A stretch of 64,000 nucleotides of DNA from Mucilaginibacter conchicola (GTDB lineage Bacteria; Bacteroidota; Bacteroidia; Sphingobacteriales; Sphingobacteriaceae). Both the position numbers and the translations under genes were made by a program. The notes beneath the pieces were generated by a model, which worked only from the letters and a program-made list of their open reading frames with translations, did no database searches and had not been told where the DNA came from. Numbering within the stretch: the stretch's first letter is position 1; every line of letters starts with the position of its first letter. Of the stretch, positions 1 to 8,139 are shown piece after piece. Location: positions 1 through 64,000 of the forward strand of contig NZ_QWDC01000002.1 in the NCBI RefSeq assembly GCF_003432115.1, given 5' to 3'.

Positions 1-176
1 TCCGCTGTTACGCTGCATTCTTTATCTTTTCTATTACCTTTAAGAACTTATCGCTTCACCTCACGGATCCGCTTTATTTTTTTTCAGTCATTGCGACCTC
101 AAACTTTCAATCTTTTTTTTAAGAAAACCTTCGCGGCTCTCTCCTTTCTTTGTTTTCTTCGTCTCCGAAGCGGCTG

Positions 177-207
177 CAAAGGTACAACTCTTTTTCTCTT
201 TCGCAAA
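177..207 (-). promoter_or_regulatory. Bacteroidota promoter P3 (nearest the left edge)
   Basis: On the minus strand TTTG (207-204) is followed after exactly 19 bases by TACCTTTG (184-177), the Bacteroidota housekeeping -33/-7 pattern. The start region after it is GC-rich (CAGCCGCTTC). It is the proximal one of three near-identical units spaced about 100 bases and would transcribe off the left edge of the window. Confidence 0.75.
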
Positions 208-280
208 TATTATTTTAATAAATATTTTACGTTGTTTTAACTTTCAAAAGTTACCGCTTATCTATCCGACTTGCGGGCTG

Positions 281-311
281 CAAAGGTAGCAGCTTTTTTG
301 TTAGTTACAAA
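281..311 (-). promoter_or_regulatory. Bacteroidota promoter P2
   Basis: On the minus strand TTTG (311-308), 19-base spacer, TACCTTTG (288-281), then the GC-rich start region CAGCCCGCAA. The 18 bases at 271-288 are identical to those at 371-388, so the unit appears duplicated with its start region. Confidence 0.78.
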
Positions 312-380
312 CTTTATTTTTTTAATTTTTAAGCTTGTTTTTCTTTTCAGAGAACATCCCGCTATCTCGTTTGCGGGCTG

Positions 381-411
381 CAAAGGTACGCATCATTTCT
401 GCTTTTGCAAA
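381..411 (-). promoter_or_regulatory. Bacteroidota promoter P1 (distal)
   Basis: On the minus strand TTTG (411-408), 19-base spacer, TACCTTTG (388-381), then CAGCCCGCAA. Three such promoters in series with GC-rich start regions are what one expects before an rRNA operon. The transcribed gene itself is outside the window, so that assignment is inference. Confidence 0.78.
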
Positions 412-720
412 CGTTTTTAAAGAAATAGCATAAGTGTATATTTAACACACTGTATTTGAGGTAGAAAAATTTAAACGCTGTTGCTACTCTTACTAATCTG
501 TGCAATTAATGGCGGATTTGGTGGCAACTTAAGGTGGGTTATTCACTATTATAGTACATGGTTCGGAAAAGAGGCCTCTCCCCAACCCTTCTCCGAGGGA
601 GAGGGGCTTTAAAACTGTTTGAACAAAGATGGAAGGATTAAGAGATCACTTGATGTATTGCTACGAGATCAAGAAAGTCCTTTAATCAGGATGATCATGG
701 TTCGGCATAAACGTGGTTAG

Positions 721-810
721 ACTCTTGCGTTAGCGATAGTAGTGGATACCGGCCTTGCGCTTAATGCCTGTGCGCGTATGAACGAATAGCGCGGGCCGCA
801 GGCAACGCCC
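721..810. other. GC-rich foldable block, possible structured RNA or repeat
   Basis: This island is clearly richer in GC than its AT-rich flanks. GCGTT (727-731) can pair with AACGC (804-808), directly outside GCCTG (766-770) pairing with CAGGC (799-803), with GCGC/GCGC inside. No frame looks coding. I have an impression of similar blocks in related genomes but cannot verify it. Function unknown. Confidence 0.35.
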
Positions 811-999
811 ATATATTAATATATATACAAGAAGATCTAATGGGAATATACCCTATAGTATATAATATATAAAACCAACGCGATTTATTTTGACCGACTC
901 ATCATACAAGTGCCCGGCCAACGTTAAAAGATGTTAAATGCGTATACTATATATATACAGTGTGAAACTGAGCAGCTATATTAGTAGCCTAAATAAATA

Positions 1000-1031
1000 A
1001 TTGCCCATTCTGTACTAATAACTTATCTTTG
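1000..1031 (+). promoter_or_regulatory. bamD promoter, near-leaderless
   Basis: ATTG (1000-1003) lies 20 bases before TATCTTTG (1024-1031), matching the Bacteroidota promoter pattern. The bamD ATG is at 1036, only four bases after the -7 box, so the transcript probably begins at or within a few bases of the start codon. Confidence 0.6.
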
Positions 1032-1035
1032 CAAA

Positions 1036-1962
1036 ATGTTTAAAAAACTGACCCGTATATTTTTAGTCGGTATTGTAGCTGTTGGCGTTTTGATGGCTGG
1101 TTGTAAAAGCCAGTACGATAAACTTAAAGCAAGTAATGATAACGCTAAGAAATATCAGGAGGCCATAAAGTATTACAATAAAAAGGACTATACCAAAGCT
1201 CTTGGTTTGTTTGAAGACCTGGCGCCGCGCTACCGTGGCCGTACCGAGGCTGAGGACTTATTTTACTACTACGCTTACACCAACTACAGGCTTAGAGATT
1301 ATACATCGGCCAGGTTCCATTTTAAGAATTTTGCCGATTCTTACCCATCAAGCCCGCGTGCCGAGGAGTGCCGCTTTATTGCTGCTTACTGTTTCTACCT
1401 CGACTCGCCTGTTTACTCGTTAGATCAGGAAAATACCGATAAAGCTATTGAGGCTTTACAATTGTTTATTAACCTGTACCCAAAAAGCGACCGTGTTACC
1501 GAGGCAGGTAAGCTGATACAAAATCTTCGCGATAAACTGGAGCAAAAAGCTTATGCTAATGCAAAACTTTATTTAACTATAGGTGATTATCAATCGGCCG
1601 TTATTGCGTTTAATAATACGCTGCGCGATTACCCTGATACTAAATATGCCGAAGAGCTGGAGTATTTAACTATACAGGCACAGTATAAATACGCGGGCAT
1701 TAGCCTTGAGCTAAAGCAGGAAGAACGTTACCAGCAGGCCATTGAATATGCTGAGCAGTTTACCGAAAAATACCCTAACAGCAAATTTACAAAAAGCGCT
1801 AATGACTATGTTAAGGATAGCCGCAGCGGCATTGAACGCACGAAACGTGTAATAGCCCAGGCTGCAGAAGACAGGAAATTTGCTGAGAAATTGATGAGAA
1901 AGGATACGACTAAAACTACGCCGCCATCAATTAAAGACAGAACGTACCAAAAAATACCATAA
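1036..1962 (+). CDS. bamD: Outer membrane protein assembly factor BamD
   Basis: Predicted outer-membrane lipoprotein of the BAM complex, which inserts beta-barrel proteins. The N-terminus is a lipoprotein signal ending in the lipobox LMAGC (Cys23). Residues about 35-270 are TPR-like helical repeats (for example YNKKDYTKALGLFEDLAPRY), each predicted to form a helix pair. The length of 308 aa is normal for BamD of this phylum. The C-terminal tail is basic and low-complexity. The start is set by the signal peptide and the promoter just before it. It is followed after 22 bases by the omega subunit gene, a common Bacteroidota arrangement. Confidence 0.9.
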   Translation: MFKKLTRIFLVGIVAVGVLMAGCKSQYDKLKASNDNAKKYQEAIKYYNKKDYTKALGLFEDLAPRYRGRTEAEDLFYYYAYTNYRLRDYTSARFHFKNFADSYPSSPRAEECRFIAAYCFYLDSPVYSLDQENTDKAIEALQLFINLYPKSDRVTEAGKLIQNLRDKLEQKAYANAKLYLTIGDYQSAVIAFNNTLRDYPDTKYAEELEYLTIQAQYKYAGISLELKQEERYQQAIEYAEQFTEKYPNSKFTKSANDYVKDSRSGIERTKRVIAQAAEDRKFAEKLMRKDTTKTTPPSIKDRTYQKIP

Positions 1963-1984
1963 GAACAATAGTAATATAAAAGAT

Positions 1985-2326
1985 ATGACCGCTAATAACA
2001 CAAATAAACCGGCTGTTGCAAGCAGCACAGTAACCCGCGATTTGCGCGAGCTGGATGTTAAAACTGATAACATCTATGAATCTCTGGTTATAATGGCAAA
2101 ACGTGCTAACCAGATCTCAAATAACATTAAAGAAGAGTTACACCAAAAACTATCTGAGTTTGCTTCATCAAACGATAACCTTGAAGAGGTGTTTGAAAAC
2201 CGTGAGCAAATTGAGATATCTAAACACTACGAAAAAATGCCTAAACCTACTTTGGTAGCGGTACAGGAGTTTTTAGATAACAAAATCTACTACCGTAATC
2301 CTGCTAAAGAAGCAAGGGAACTGTAA
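1985..2326 (+). CDS. rpoZ: RNA polymerase omega subunit, Bacteroidota type
   Basis: A 113-aa protein with the omega-family core at about residues 25-60, including the hallmark KRANQI (compare RARQI in proteobacterial omega). Omega helps fold and assemble the beta-prime subunit. The placement between bamD and coaBC is typical for this phylum and supports the call. The C-terminal half (about 70-113) is charged and includes a conserved-looking PKPTLVAVQEFLDNKIYYR segment. The family is divergent, so the call rests on the motif and on context. Confidence 0.8.
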   Translation: MTANNTNKPAVASSTVTRDLRELDVKTDNIYESLVIMAKRANQISNNIKEELHQKLSEFASSNDNLEEVFENREQIEISKHYEKMPKPTLVAVQEFLDNKIYYRNPAKEAREL

Positions 2327-2362
2327 GCTCCCGGCCCCTAAAGGGGAGTTGGATAAAATTTA

Positions 2363-2390
2363 GGCCCTTCTCGCAACGAGAGGGGCTTTG
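2363..2390. terminator. Hairpin after rpoZ
   Basis: GCCCTTCTCG, loop CAA, CGAGAGGGGC, then TTTGTTT. The stem has one mismatch. It could end the bamD-rpoZ transcript. The arms belong to the GC-rich CCCCTT/AAGGGG repeat family scattered in the window. Confidence 0.45.
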
Positions 2391-2430
2391 TTTGTTTAAT
2401 AACATTAGCTTATTTATATATTTGGTTTTT

Positions 2431-2459
2431 AATTACCCCTTTAGGGGGTTAGGGGGCTT
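2431..2459. repeat. CCCCTTTAGGGGG-type short repeat
   Basis: The core CCCCTTTAGGGGGTTAGGGG sits directly before the coaBC start. Close relatives occur at 4728-4765, 21958-21986, 47053-47081 and, remarkably, inside recN at 60359-60385. The elements are short, GC-rich and palindromic. Confidence 0.6.
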
Positions 2460-3662
2460 ATGCTTGAAGGTAAAAACATTCTTTTAGGGGTTTGCGGCAG
2501 CATTGCGGCTTACAAGGCGGCTACGCTGGTGAGGCTAATGGTAAAGGCCGGCGCCAATGTGCAGGTGGTGATGACACCCGATAGCACTAACTTTATTACA
2601 CCGCTTACGCTATCTACCCTCTCTAAAAACCCGGTGCACTTCCAATACTTTAACCCTGAGAACGGCGAATGGGATAACCATGTTGAGCTTGGGCTTTGGG
2701 GCGATGCCATGATCATAGCACCTGCAAGCGCCAATACTATGGCTAAAATGGCCGGTGGTTTGGTTGATAACCTGCTTACTGCGGTATACCTGTCTGCAAA
2801 GTGCCCTGTGTATTTTGCCCCTGCCATGGACCTTGATATGTGGAAGCATACCGCTACGCGCGATAATATTGCACAGTTACAATCCTTTGGGAATATACTG
2901 ATACCGCCGGGCAGCGGTGAACTGGCCAGTGGTTTACACGGCGAAGGCCGCATGGCCGAGCCGGAAGAGATCGTTTCCTTTTTAGAGGCTGATATTAAAA
3001 AGAAGCTTCCGCTGGTGAATAAAAAAGTACTGGTTACTGCCGGGCCTACTTATGAGGCTATTGATCCGGTTAGGTTTATAGGCAACCACTCATCGGGCAA
3101 AATGGGTTTTGCTTTGGCCGATGAACTGGCTTCGCTTGGGGCCGATGTTACTTTAATAGCCGGGCCTGTTGCGCTAAAAAGCAAGTATAACAGCATAAAG
3201 CGTATTGATGTAACCAGTGCTGCAGATATGCTTACCGCTTGCCTGGATAATTTTGCTGATGCCGACGCATGTGTAATGTGCGCTGCTGTGGCCGATTATA
3301 CACCTGCACAGGTAGCAACCCAAAAGATCAAAAAAACCGAAGACCATTTTAATATCGAACTGAAGAAGACCACCGATATACTAAAAACCCTCGGCGCGCA
3401 AAAACGCGATGACCAGGTATTGGTAGGTTTTGCCCTGGAAACCAACAACGAGGAACTGCACGCCAAAGAAAAGCTGCAGAAGAAAAACCTCGACCTTATC
3501 GTATTAAACTCGCTAAATGACAGTGGCGCGGGTTTTAAAAGTGATACCAATAAAGTAACTTTGATAGACCGCAACCTTAACAAAACCGTTTACGACCTTA
3601 AAAGCAAAACCGAGGTAGCGCATGATATATGTTTAAAGGTTACCCAATTGCTCACCAAATGA
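2460..3662 (+). CDS. coaBC: Bifunctional phosphopantothenoylcysteine decarboxylase / phosphopantothenate-cysteine ligase
   Basis: Catalyses two consecutive steps of coenzyme A synthesis. The N-terminal CoaC flavoprotein domain (about 1-180) shows GVCGSIAAYKA and the PASANTMAKMAGG substrate/FMN motif. The C-terminal CoaB domain (about 185-400) shows VLVTAGPTYEAIDPVRFIGN, the HSSGKMG segment and the KIKK motif. The length of 400 aa is standard. The stop codon overlaps the start of the next gene (ATGA), suggesting coupled translation. Confidence 0.96.
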   Translation: MLEGKNILLGVCGSIAAYKAATLVRLMVKAGANVQVVMTPDSTNFITPLTLSTLSKNPVHFQYFNPENGEWDNHVELGLWGDAMIIAPASANTMAKMAGGLVDNLLTAVYLSAKCPVYFAPAMDLDMWKHTATRDNIAQLQSFGNILIPPGSGELASGLHGEGRMAEPEEIVSFLEADIKKKLPLVNKKVLVTAGPTYEAIDPVRFIGNHSSGKMGFALADELASLGADVTLIAGPVALKSKYNSIKRIDVTSAADMLTACLDNFADADACVMCAAVADYTPAQVATQKIKKTEDHFNIELKKTTDILKTLGAQKRDDQVLVGFALETNNEELHAKEKLQKKNLDLIVLNSLNDSGAGFKSDTNKVTLIDRNLNKTVYDLKSKTEVAHDICLKVTQLLTK

Positions 3663-4558
3663 AAAGATTACTAACTTTTGCCTTGCTATCTCTTTGCTGC
3701 TTTTACGCAAAAGCGCAGGATCTGAACGCTCGTGTTAAAGTTGTAGCCCCTAAAATACAAACAACCAATACCCGCATTTTTCAAACGCTTGAACGTGCCA
3801 TGAAGGATTTCCTGAACGGTCGCAAATGGTGTGCTGATGATATTGCTCCCAATGAGCGCATTGATTGCAACTTTGTGCTGAACATTACCAATTGGGATGG
3901 CAGCAGCAGTTTTAGCGGCGAGTTACAGGTACAATCATCAAGGCCGGTGTATAACTCAACCTACACCACTACCCTGCTCAACATTAATGATAAGGATGTT
4001 GACTTTACTTATACCGATGGCCAAACCATTGACTATACCGATCAGAATTTTCAGAGTAACCTAAGTTCGGTGATGGCATTTTACGCCTACATTATTGTGG
4101 GGATGGATTATGATTCGTTCTCTAAGTTTGGCGGCACGCCTTATTTCCTGAATGCGCAAACCGTTGCCATTAACGCCCAAACATCATCATACAAAGGATG
4201 GAAAGGTTTTGACAACAGCAACGTAAACCGCTACTGGCTGGTAGAGAATCTTAACAACAAGATCTACAACAACCTGCGCGAACTAATATACGATTACCAC
4301 CGCAACGGTTTGGATATGATGGCAGATAACCCTGCCAAAGCCCGTAAGTATATCGGCAGCCTGTTACCGGTGTTAAATGATGTGGACAGGAAACGCCTGG
4401 GTTCATACTTCCCGCTGGCTTTTTTCACGGCCAAAAACAACGAATTGATCTCCATTTTCAGCGCCGCTGCTCCACAAGACCGCATGGCTGCCATGAATAT
4501 CCTCAACGCTGTTGACCCTGCTAATGGCAGTAAGTACCAAACGCTGAGTGGAAGGTAA
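3659..4558 (+). CDS. DUF4835 family secreted protein
   Basis: A 299-aa exported protein of unknown function. The start at 3659 gives a clean signal peptide (MKRLLTFALLSLCCFYAKAQ) and a 4-base ATGA overlap with coaBC; an in-frame start 30 bases upstream would lie inside coaBC and spoil the signal. The mature part has a DLNARVKVVAPKIQTTN beginning and a FLNGRKW element usual for DUF4835. In many Bacteroidota this gene sits between coaBC and recN; here recN is 55 kb away. Confidence 0.82.
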   Translation: MKRLLTFALLSLCCFYAKAQDLNARVKVVAPKIQTTNTRIFQTLERAMKDFLNGRKWCADDIAPNERIDCNFVLNITNWDGSSSFSGELQVQSSRPVYNSTYTTTLLNINDKDVDFTYTDGQTIDYTDQNFQSNLSSVMAFYAYIIVGMDYDSFSKFGGTPYFLNAQTVAINAQTSSYKGWKGFDNSNVNRYWLVENLNNKIYNNLRELIYDYHRNGLDMMADNPAKARKYIGSLLPVLNDVDRKRLGSYFPLAFFTAKNNELISIFSAAAPQDRMAAMNILNAVDPANGSKYQTLSGR

Positions 4559-4577
4559 GAGAGCCTAAAACCGCGCT

Positions 4578-4702
4578 ATGTCATTTCGAGCGAGCATAGG
4601 GTGGGAAATGTGCGATTGGGCGACGAGAAATCTTGTTAGTCTAAAAGATGGAATTACAGAGTAACAAGATTTCTCCTCGTTATCACTCGTTCGAAATGAC
4701 AT
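4578..4702. repeat. Long palindromic intergenic repeat, family A copy 1
   Basis: The ends are inverted repeats (ATGTCATTTCGAGCGAG against CTCGTTCGAAATGACAT, one mismatch). Inner arms GAGAAATCTTGTTA and TAACAAGATTTCTC also pair. It lies between convergent genes. Other copies are at 26571-26697, 27712-27816 and, shortened, 43150-43187. Confidence 0.8.
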
Positions 4703-4759
4703 CGTTTATTAAATATGACATTTCAAAGTCTCCCCTATCGGGGGAGATTTAGAGGGGGT

Positions 4760-5059
4760 TTACCCCTTTCTCAACACCTTCTTATCAATATAAAACGTAC
4801 CGAAGGGAATAATGCAGGCCAGCAATACTTTGGTGATGGTATCTCGCTTCCAGCGTTGCTCAATGCCCACACTTATAGTGTTATAAATAAAAAGCAGGAA
4901 CAGTGTACCATGTATTGGCCCCATGGCCTTTACCATGGCGGGGTTGTGGCCTGCATACTTCAGGGGCACGGCAATAAACAGGAGTACCAGCAGCGATACA
5001 CCTTCTAAAAACGCGATGATACGTAACCTGCCGATGTGCGTAGATAATAATGATCTCAT
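4760..5059 (-). CDS. DUF3817 family small membrane protein
   Basis: A 99-aa integral membrane protein with about three hydrophobic segments (IAFLEGVSLLVLLFIAVPLKY, the GPIHGTLFLLFIYN region and VLLACIIPFGTFYID). The conserved EG.S...L..P.KY and HG..F features match DUF3817. Function unknown. It lies 18 bases downstream of another small membrane protein gene and is probably co-transcribed from the TetR-operator promoter at 5559-5580. Confidence 0.75.
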   Translation of the reverse strand: MRSLLSTHIGRLRIIAFLEGVSLLVLLFIAVPLKYAGHNPAMVKAMGPIHGTLFLLFIYNTISVGIEQRWKRDTITKVLLACIIPFGTFYIDKKVLRKG

Positions 5060-5077
5060 TTTCTTTCAGGGGGGATT

Positions 5078-5545
5078 TTAATTTAAACTGTGCAGATAAG
5101 GCCTTTGTGCCAATGGCGAGAACGGCCATGGAATAGCCAGCAGGATAACCAGCAACGCTACGCCGAACCAGATGAGGATGGTTTTAAACTTCTCCCTGTC
5201 GTCGAATTTTCGTTTTGCCATGGCAGAGCCGATGGTGATTAATACAATGGCAGATAACATCATGAGCAAATGCAATACGCCGAAAAAGAATGCCGGTGTA
5301 AGGTGCCCGTAGAATACCGGCTGCTTAAAACTGAATTTAGCATTTGGGCTTTGCGTGTAAACCAACATACCCACCATTAGCTGAATGTGGGCTATGGTAG
5401 CCGCCCAATGCCTTATTTTATTATCGGTATTTGTAAATGTGCGGCGTTGCGCATAGCCGTCGTAAGCTTTGTAAATAGCGGTTAGAAGGCTTATCAATAC
5501 AGTCCACCGCATAAGGGAATGGACAAAGAGTAAAACATCAAACAT
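5078..5545 (-). CDS. Small four-helix membrane protein
   Basis: A 155-aa protein with four predicted membrane helices (about residues 5-22, 48-65, 85-105 and 128-147) and several histidines in or near them (His9, His45, His51, His80, His92). Its arrangement resembles small cytochrome-b-like or DoxX-like membrane proteins, but I cannot assign a family. It is the first gene of a likely two-gene unit with the DUF3817 protein. A perfect palindrome matching the TetR operator lies 14 bases upstream of the start, so it is probably repressed by the neighbouring TetR protein. Confidence 0.7.
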   Translation of the reverse strand: MFDVLLFVHSLMRWTVLISLLTAIYKAYDGYAQRRTFTNTDNKIRHWAATIAHIQLMVGMLVYTQSPNAKFSFKQPVFYGHLTPAFFFGVLHLLMMLSAIVLITIGSAMAKRKFDDREKFKTILIWFGVALLVILLAIPWPFSPLAQRPYLHSLN

Positions 5546-5558
5546 ATATCAGTTATTA

Positions 5559-5580
5559 AAACATACCAATTGGTATGTTT
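5559..5580. promoter_or_regulatory. TetR-family operator O2, before the membrane-protein pair
   Basis: A perfect 22-base palindrome centred between 5569 and 5570 with core ACATACCAATTGGTATGT. It lies between the tetR stop and the start of the 5078-5545 gene. It matches the operator before tetR (6196-6215) at all but two symmetric positions, giving the shared pattern ACATACYAATTRGTATGT. Confidence 0.8.
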
Positions 5581-5594
5581 ATGAGCAAAAAAAA

Positions 5595-6182
5595 TTATTC
5601 TAACAACATCAGGTAATTTTCTAATTCCTTCAGGTAAGTTCTATAACAATCCGAACCTAATGCTTTGCCCATGTTGCGGATACCGCCGTATCCGGCTACA
5701 ATAAAACAGGCCGCATTTTCAGTATTCACATTCCCTCTCACCTCACCCGTTTCTTTACCTTGCTCAAGGCATTGCGCAATAGCGTTTTGCCATTGCTGTG
5801 TTAAGCGCACAAGAGCTTTTCTAAAATCGTCGTTCAGCGGAGCCATTTCGTCTATCATGTTAATGGCCGGGCAACCGTATTTTGCTTGCAGAAAAGGAAC
5901 TTTTAATAATACGGTGCGCATCATCTGATAGATCTCGTTCACCGGGTTGCCCGCTTTAAGCAATGGCGTAACCAAACTGGCGTACATGCCGGGGTATAAT
6001 ATCTCGTTTATCATAGCCAGGCCCATATCATCTTTACTTTTAAAATGATAAAAGAACGCACCTTTGGTAACTTGTGTGGTGGCAAGGATATTATCAATAC
6101 TCGTTGCCTGATATCCCTGGCGGTATATCAGTTCGAATGATCTCTGCAATATCATCTGGCGGGTCTCGGCGGCTTTTGACAT
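5595..6182 (-). CDS. TetR/AcrR family transcriptional repressor
   Basis: A 195-aa DNA-binding repressor. The N-terminal helix-turn-helix (about residues 7-55) contains FELIYRQGYQATSIDNIL and TKGAFFYHFKSKDDM, canonical for TetR proteins. The C-terminal ligand-binding half includes CPAINMIDEMAP. Matching palindromes before its own start and before the next gene on the same strand suggest autoregulation and control of the two small membrane proteins. The ligand cannot be read from the sequence. Confidence 0.92.
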   Translation of the reverse strand: MSKAAETRQMILQRSFELIYRQGYQATSIDNILATTQVTKGAFFYHFKSKDDMGLAMINEILYPGMYASLVTPLLKAGNPVNEIYQMMRTVLLKVPFLQAKYGCPAINMIDEMAPLNDDFRKALVRLTQQWQNAIAQCLEQGKETGEVRGNVNTENAACFIVAGYGGIRNMGKALGSDCYRTYLKELENYLMLLE

Positions 6183-6195
6183 CTTTCTATCTTAT

Positions 6196-6215
6196 AACAT
6201 ACTAATTAGTATGTT
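6196..6215. promoter_or_regulatory. TetR-family operator O1, before tetR
   Basis: Perfect 20-base palindrome with core ACATACTAATTAGTATGT, 14 bases upstream of the tetR start codon. It differs from the 5559-5580 operator only by one symmetric base pair per half site. Confidence 0.8.
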
Positions 6216-6349
6216 TATGCAAACATATAGCTTAATGTCTCTTCTTCAAAATAATCCTCAGTAATTTTTATGTCACTAAAATTTTGTGGGAGCATCTGCG
6301 TTTATCAACCATTGGTTATCTTTATACCTTTTAAGCGAAAACATAAACT

Positions 6350-8050
6350 ATGAACAAAAGATGGGTGTTAAAAGACGCGGCCGACGCAGAAACGGTGAAA
6401 AACTTATCTGCCGACCTCAATATCAGCACCGTTCTTTCTAACATCCTTGTTCAGCGCGGCGTAACCAGTTTTGAAGAGGCGCGGTATTTCTTTCGCCCAA
6501 GCGAGCTGCACCTGCATGACCCTTTCCTGATGGCCGATATGGAAAAGGCCATTAACCGTATTGATGAAGCTATCGCCCAAAACCAAAAGATACTTGTTTA
6601 CGGCGATTACGATGTGGATGGCACTACATCCGTTGCTTTAGTGTACAGCTTTTTCAGCAAGCGCTACAGCAATATGGAATACTACATCCCCGATCGTTAT
6701 AAAGAAGGTTACGGGATATCCACCCAGGGCATCGATCATGCTGCCGAAAACGATTTCAGCCTAATCATCGCTTTAGACTGTGGTATTAAATCGGTTGATA
6801 AAATTGCTTACGCGAATACTTTGGGTGTCGATTTCATTATCTGCGACCATCACCTGGCCGGCGATGAATTGCCTGCGGCGGTTGCTATTTTAGATCCTAA
6901 ACGCCCGCAATGCGATTATCCTTATAAAGAACTATCCGGCTGCGGTATCGGCTTTAAACTTGCACAGGCTTATGCTGTTGTGCATGATATCCCTTTTGGA
7001 GAGGTTGCCGAATACCTTGATCTGGTTGCTATCAGTGTGGCCTGCGATATTGTGCACGTTACCGGCGAGAACCGCGTATTGGCACATCTGGGTTTAACTA
7101 AAATAAACGAAGCACCCTGCATCGGTGTAAAAATGCTGATGGAAGTGGCCGGGAAAGGCAAAGATTACAACATATCCGATGTAGTTTTCCAGTTAGGCCC
7201 GCGTATTAATGCTGCCGGTCGTATTGATGATGCCAAGCATGCTGTACAATTATTAATAGCCTGCCATGAAGATGATGCCCGCGAAAAAGGCGACCTGATA
7301 AACCTGCGCAACGTTGAACGTAAAGGCCACGACCAGCAAATTACAGATGAAGCTTTAAGCATTATCGATAATGATGATGTTCTGATCGCCCGCAAATCAA
7401 CCGTGGTATTTAACGAGAACTGGCACAAAGGCGTTATTGGCATTGTGGCATCGCGCCTTACCGAGAAATATTATCGCCCTACTGTTGTGCTCACCCGTTC
7501 AAACGGGCATGTGGCCGGCTCAGCGCGTTCTGTTTTGGGGTACGATCTGTACGAGGCTTTGTGCGGCTGCAGCGACCTGCTCATCCAATTTGGCGGGCAT
7601 AAATATGCTGCGGGATTAACCATGGAGCCCGAGAATGTTCCCGCTTTTATGGCCAAGTTTGAAGAGGTGGTAAGCTCAACTATACCCGACGAATTGCTGG
7701 TGCAGCAGATCAGCATTGATGCAGAGATTAGCCTTACGGATATCGACGCGAAGTTTTTCAGAGTGCTGAACCAGTTTGCCCCGTTCGGGCCGGAGAATAT
7801 GGCACCCGTATTCATGACCAGAAATGTGTATGTTAGCGGGGCAGCCAGTTTAGTAGGCGCCAAACACTTAAAAATGTTTGTGATGCAGTCCGGCTCGTCG
7901 GCGTTCAGTTGCATTGCCTTTAACCAGGGCGAATTACTGCCCGAGCTTAAAAACGGCGTACCGTTTGATATTTGTTACACCATTGAAGAAAATGTATGGC
8001 GCGAACAACGCACTATACAATTGAATATAAAAGGAATTAGATTAAAGTAA
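6350..8050 (+). CDS. recJ: Single-stranded-DNA-specific exonuclease RecJ
   Basis: A 5'-3' single-strand DNA exonuclease of recombination and repair. The DHH-family motifs are present: VYGDYDVDGTTS (about residues 82-93), LDCGIKS, ICDHH (about 164-168, the DHH metal motif) and LDPKR. A DHHA1 domain follows with FGGHKYAAGLTM, then the C-terminal OB-like domain. The length of 566 aa is normal. The nearby TATCTTTA at 6317-6324 may be the -7 box. Confidence 0.95.
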   Translation: MNKRWVLKDAADAETVKNLSADLNISTVLSNILVQRGVTSFEEARYFFRPSELHLHDPFLMADMEKAINRIDEAIAQNQKILVYGDYDVDGTTSVALVYSFFSKRYSNMEYYIPDRYKEGYGISTQGIDHAAENDFSLIIALDCGIKSVDKIAYANTLGVDFIICDHHLAGDELPAAVAILDPKRPQCDYPYKELSGCGIGFKLAQAYAVVHDIPFGEVAEYLDLVAISVACDIVHVTGENRVLAHLGLTKINEAPCIGVKMLMEVAGKGKDYNISDVVFQLGPRINAAGRIDDAKHAVQLLIACHEDDAREKGDLINLRNVERKGHDQQITDEALSIIDNDDVLIARKSTVVFNENWHKGVIGIVASRLTEKYYRPTVVLTRSNGHVAGSARSVLGYDLYEALCGCSDLLIQFGGHKYAAGLTMEPENVPAFMAKFEEVVSSTIPDELLVQQISIDAEISLTDIDAKFFRVLNQFAPFGPENMAPVFMTRNVYVSGAASLVGAKHLKMFVMQSGSSAFSCIAFNQGELLPELKNGVPFDICYTIEENVWREQRTIQLNIKGIRLK

Positions 8051-8139
8051 AAAGTCAAAATTAAAAAGTCAAAAAACCTGTCGGCATAATACCTGCTCCC
8101 CTTTTGAATTTTTAATTTTGACTTTTGAATTCTCAACTT
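8042..8139. repeat. AT-rich inverted repeat between recJ and lptB
   Basis: AAAAGTCAAAATTAAAAAGT and its near complement TTTTTAATTTTGACTTTTGA form a long imperfect hairpin around a CCTGTCGGC centre. It may act as a weak terminator or RNA end. The same AAGTCAAAA words recur at 21064-21100. Confidence 0.5.

Larger units (their letters stand above)
1..1035. other. Gene-free region left of bamD
   Basis: No convincing coding frame is present. The left 420 bases are T-rich on the plus strand and hold three minus-strand promoters, listed separately. Around 570-600 is a GC-rich inverted repeat of the GCCTCTCCC / GGGAGAGGGGC type that recurs elsewhere in the window. Positions 721-810 form a GC-rich foldable block, and 810-960 is an AT-rich stretch rich in TATATA. 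The bamD promoter lies at the right end. Confidence 0.7.

Noticed and set aside
1985..2326. Independent hypothetical protein instead of omega
   Set aside because: KRANQI and the bamD-coaBC position fit the omega subunit better.
4715..5008. 97-aa plus-strand frame over the DUF3817 gene
   Set aside because: Antisense to a membrane protein gene and partly within a repeat; no start signal.
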